A stretch of DNA of 64,000 nucleotides from an uncultured Pelagibacteraceae bacterium (GTDB lineage Bacteria; Pseudomonadota; Alphaproteobacteria; Pelagibacterales; Pelagibacteraceae), in the NCBI GenBank assembly GCA_902616245.1, contig CACMSB010000001.1:434001-498000 (forward strand). Reading direction: 5' to 3'. Below, one piece after another: positions 62,927-64,000 of the stretch (its first letter is position 1; each line of letters begins with the position of its first letter). Under the pieces are notes generated by a model, which was not told the DNA's origin, did not search any database, and was given only the letters and a program-made list of their open reading frames with translations. The position numbers were made by a program, and so were the translations under genes.

Positions 62927-63517
62927 TTACTTAATTAAAAATTCCTCAAGTGTTTTGAACAATGCATTTATATCGCCATCATTGTTTTGTATAATTGAGT
63001 TAAATTCCTCTTTTTGTGTTCTGGCTAAACTTAATCCCTCTACAATTAAATCCCTTATTAAAGGTCTATCAGGATTTTTTGTATAAATTCTCCAATCTAT
63101 TTTTACCTGAGGTCTTTTTGATGTTGCCTCTAATACACTATTAACAATTGTATATTTATCATTAATTTTTTTCTGCGACACTACATTGATTTTTGGATTT
63201 GTATAATCAACCAATCTGCTTGAAAAACTTTTTAAAAAATAACTTCTAAATAATTTTTGATATTTAGCTTTTTGTTCTTCATTAATAGATTTTCTATACT
63301 TTCCTAAAGTGTACATACCTATTCCATTTATATCTACACTTCTTTCCGCAATAGCATTTAACTTAATTATTTTTGACTCGACAGGATCTTCACTAGATAA
63401 TACAAATGCAGCTTCATCAACTATTTCATTGATTAGAGCGCTTGGATCTTTTGAAAAAGACACATTAGAGAAATTCGTAAAGAATAAAAATATAATTAAA
63501 TATTTAAGGAATTTCAT
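62927..63517 (-). CDS. mlaC: MlaC/Ttg2D-family phospholipid-binding protein
   Basis: A periplasmic lipid carrier that moves phospholipids from the outer to the inner membrane. The 196-aa protein has a signal peptide (about residues 1-22) and the family segments IGMYTLGKYRKSINEEQKAKY, FRSYFLKSFSSRLVDYTN and VKIDWRIYTKNPDRPLIRDLIVEGLSLA read in parts. It lies ten bases downstream of mlaA on the same strand. The other Mla genes are not in the window. Confidence 0.9.
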   Translation of the reverse strand: MKFLKYLIIFLFFTNFSNVSFSKDPSALINEIVDEAAFVLSSEDPVESKIIKLNAIAERSVDINGIGMYTLGKYRKSINEEQKAKYQKLFRSYFLKSFSSRLVDYTNPKINVVSQKKINDKYTIVNSVLEATSKRPQVKIDWRIYTKNPDRPLIRDLIVEGLSLARTQKEEFNSIIQNNDGDINALFKTLEEFLIK

Positions 63518-63527
63518 CTGATGAAAA

Positions 63528-64000
63528 TTATTGAGTATCTAGATCTTCCCAGTCGTCGTCACTAAGTGTTTCTGTTGTTTTATCTATATTTCTTACTTTT
63601 CGGTATCTATCTTGCAAATATAAACTTCTTACAGATGCATACAGATCAACGGAACTATTTTCAAGACTATCAAATGACTCTAAATTTTTTGCTCTAAAGT
63701 CAATTCCACTAAGTAATCTTGATGAATAATAATCTGCCTCAGAAAAATATTGTGTATCATTTACTACAGTCACGTTGTACCATGCGTCTCCCCCAATTAA
63801 ATTAACCACAGAGCCAAGAGAATCTCTTACAGTTGTTGGGCCTAAAATAGGTAAAACAAAATAACAACCTGGGCCGGCACCCCAAACTCCCAATGTTTGT
63901 CCATAATCTTCTTTATCACGTTTTTTTAAACCATAATAAGATGCTACATCGAAAACTCCTGCAATTCCTAAAGTTGAATTAATAACAAATCTTGCCGAAT
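63528..64000 (-). CDS. mlaA: MlaA/VacJ outer-membrane lipoprotein, 5' end missing
   Basis: The outer-membrane partner of the Mla pathway, which removes phospholipids from the outer leaflet. The frame is open to the edge of the window, so about 157 C-terminal residues are seen. They include ARFVINSTLGIAGVFDVAS, YGQTLGVWGAGPGCYFVLPILGP and TVRDSLGSVV, which are diagnostic. The C-terminus has an acidic tail (ETLSDDDWEDLDTQ). A shorter frame from 63893 is only its internal part. It precedes mlaC. Confidence 0.93.
   Translation of the reverse strand, partial: SARFVINSTLGIAGVFDVASYYGLKKRDKEDYGQTLGVWGAGPGCYFVLPILGPTTVRDSLGSVVNLIGGDAWYNVTVVNDTQYFSEADYYSSRLLSGIDFRAKNLESFDSLENSSVDLYASVRSLYLQDRYRKVRNIDKTTETLSDDDWEDLDTQ

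Overview
The window looks like a piece of a SAR11-type alphaproteobacterium (Candidatus Pelagibacterales). The DNA is strongly AT-rich and nearly every base is coding. Many neighbouring genes overlap by 1-24 bases, and the longest gene-free gap is only 150 bases (6193-6342), so no stretch over 300 bases lacks a gene. Gene content is alphaproteobacterial: aa3 oxidase with assembly genes, F0 with split b/b' subunits, CcrM, an ELM1-like protein and MidA/NDUFAF7. A retinal-synthesis operon is also present. I see no phage, insertion sequence, CRISPR array or rRNA. The assignment to SAR11 is an inference from style and content.

Layout. 1-5710 (+): cytochrome c oxidase (ctaD end, ctaB, a 41-aa CoxF-like gene, ctaG, coxC, SURF1), then thrC; a peroxiredoxin follows. 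6193-7802: a small accessory-looking patch with an orphan membrane protein and a secreted polysaccharide-lyase-like protein, flanked by GGTACATAG repeats. 20604-7828 (-): one long co-directional run of dciA-like, dsbA-like, smc, F0 ATP synthase (atpI-B-E-F'-F), retinal synthesis (crtI-crtB-crtY-blh), a 56-aa membrane protein, ispH, thrB and rnhA. 20605-29553: DNA repair and modification (mutY, ccrM, rnhB, family-4-like UDG), a TPR gene broken at an A7 tract, ispE, tRNA-Gln, cca and greA. 29557-34543: hemF, trmL, cytochrome bc1 (petABC) and ychF. 34544-42057: pth, rplY, prs, pgeF, midA-like, lgt, ubiK, and a marR-ompR-envZ regulatory cluster. 42117-52970: ilvE, pgsA, uvrC, folB, a pteridine-reductase-like SDR, uvrB, an aminotransferase, a PsiE-like protein, trxB, an ELM1-like protein and a 2OG-Fe(II) oxygenase. 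52973-61827: carAB, yqeY-dnaG-rpoD and two tRNAs. 61903-64000: a membrane protein, a CIA30-domain protein, mlaC and the 3' part of mlaA.

How it works together. Terminal oxidase, bc1 and F0 subunits are all here. The retinal genes sit 48 bases after the F0 genes, so the cofactor of a light-driven proton pump could be co-expressed with the enzyme that uses the proton gradient. The opsin itself and crtE are not in this window. Threonine genes (thrB, thrC) and isoprenoid genes (ispE, ispH) are scattered.

The most interesting signals are reductions in core proteins and RNAs. DnaG has lost three of its four zinc ligands. SMC shows no hinge. The UDG lacks the Fe-S cysteines. A tRNA-Val(GAC) has aberrant D and T loops and begins on the last base of rpoD. 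The TPR gene is split exactly at an in-frame A AAA AAA slippery heptamer.
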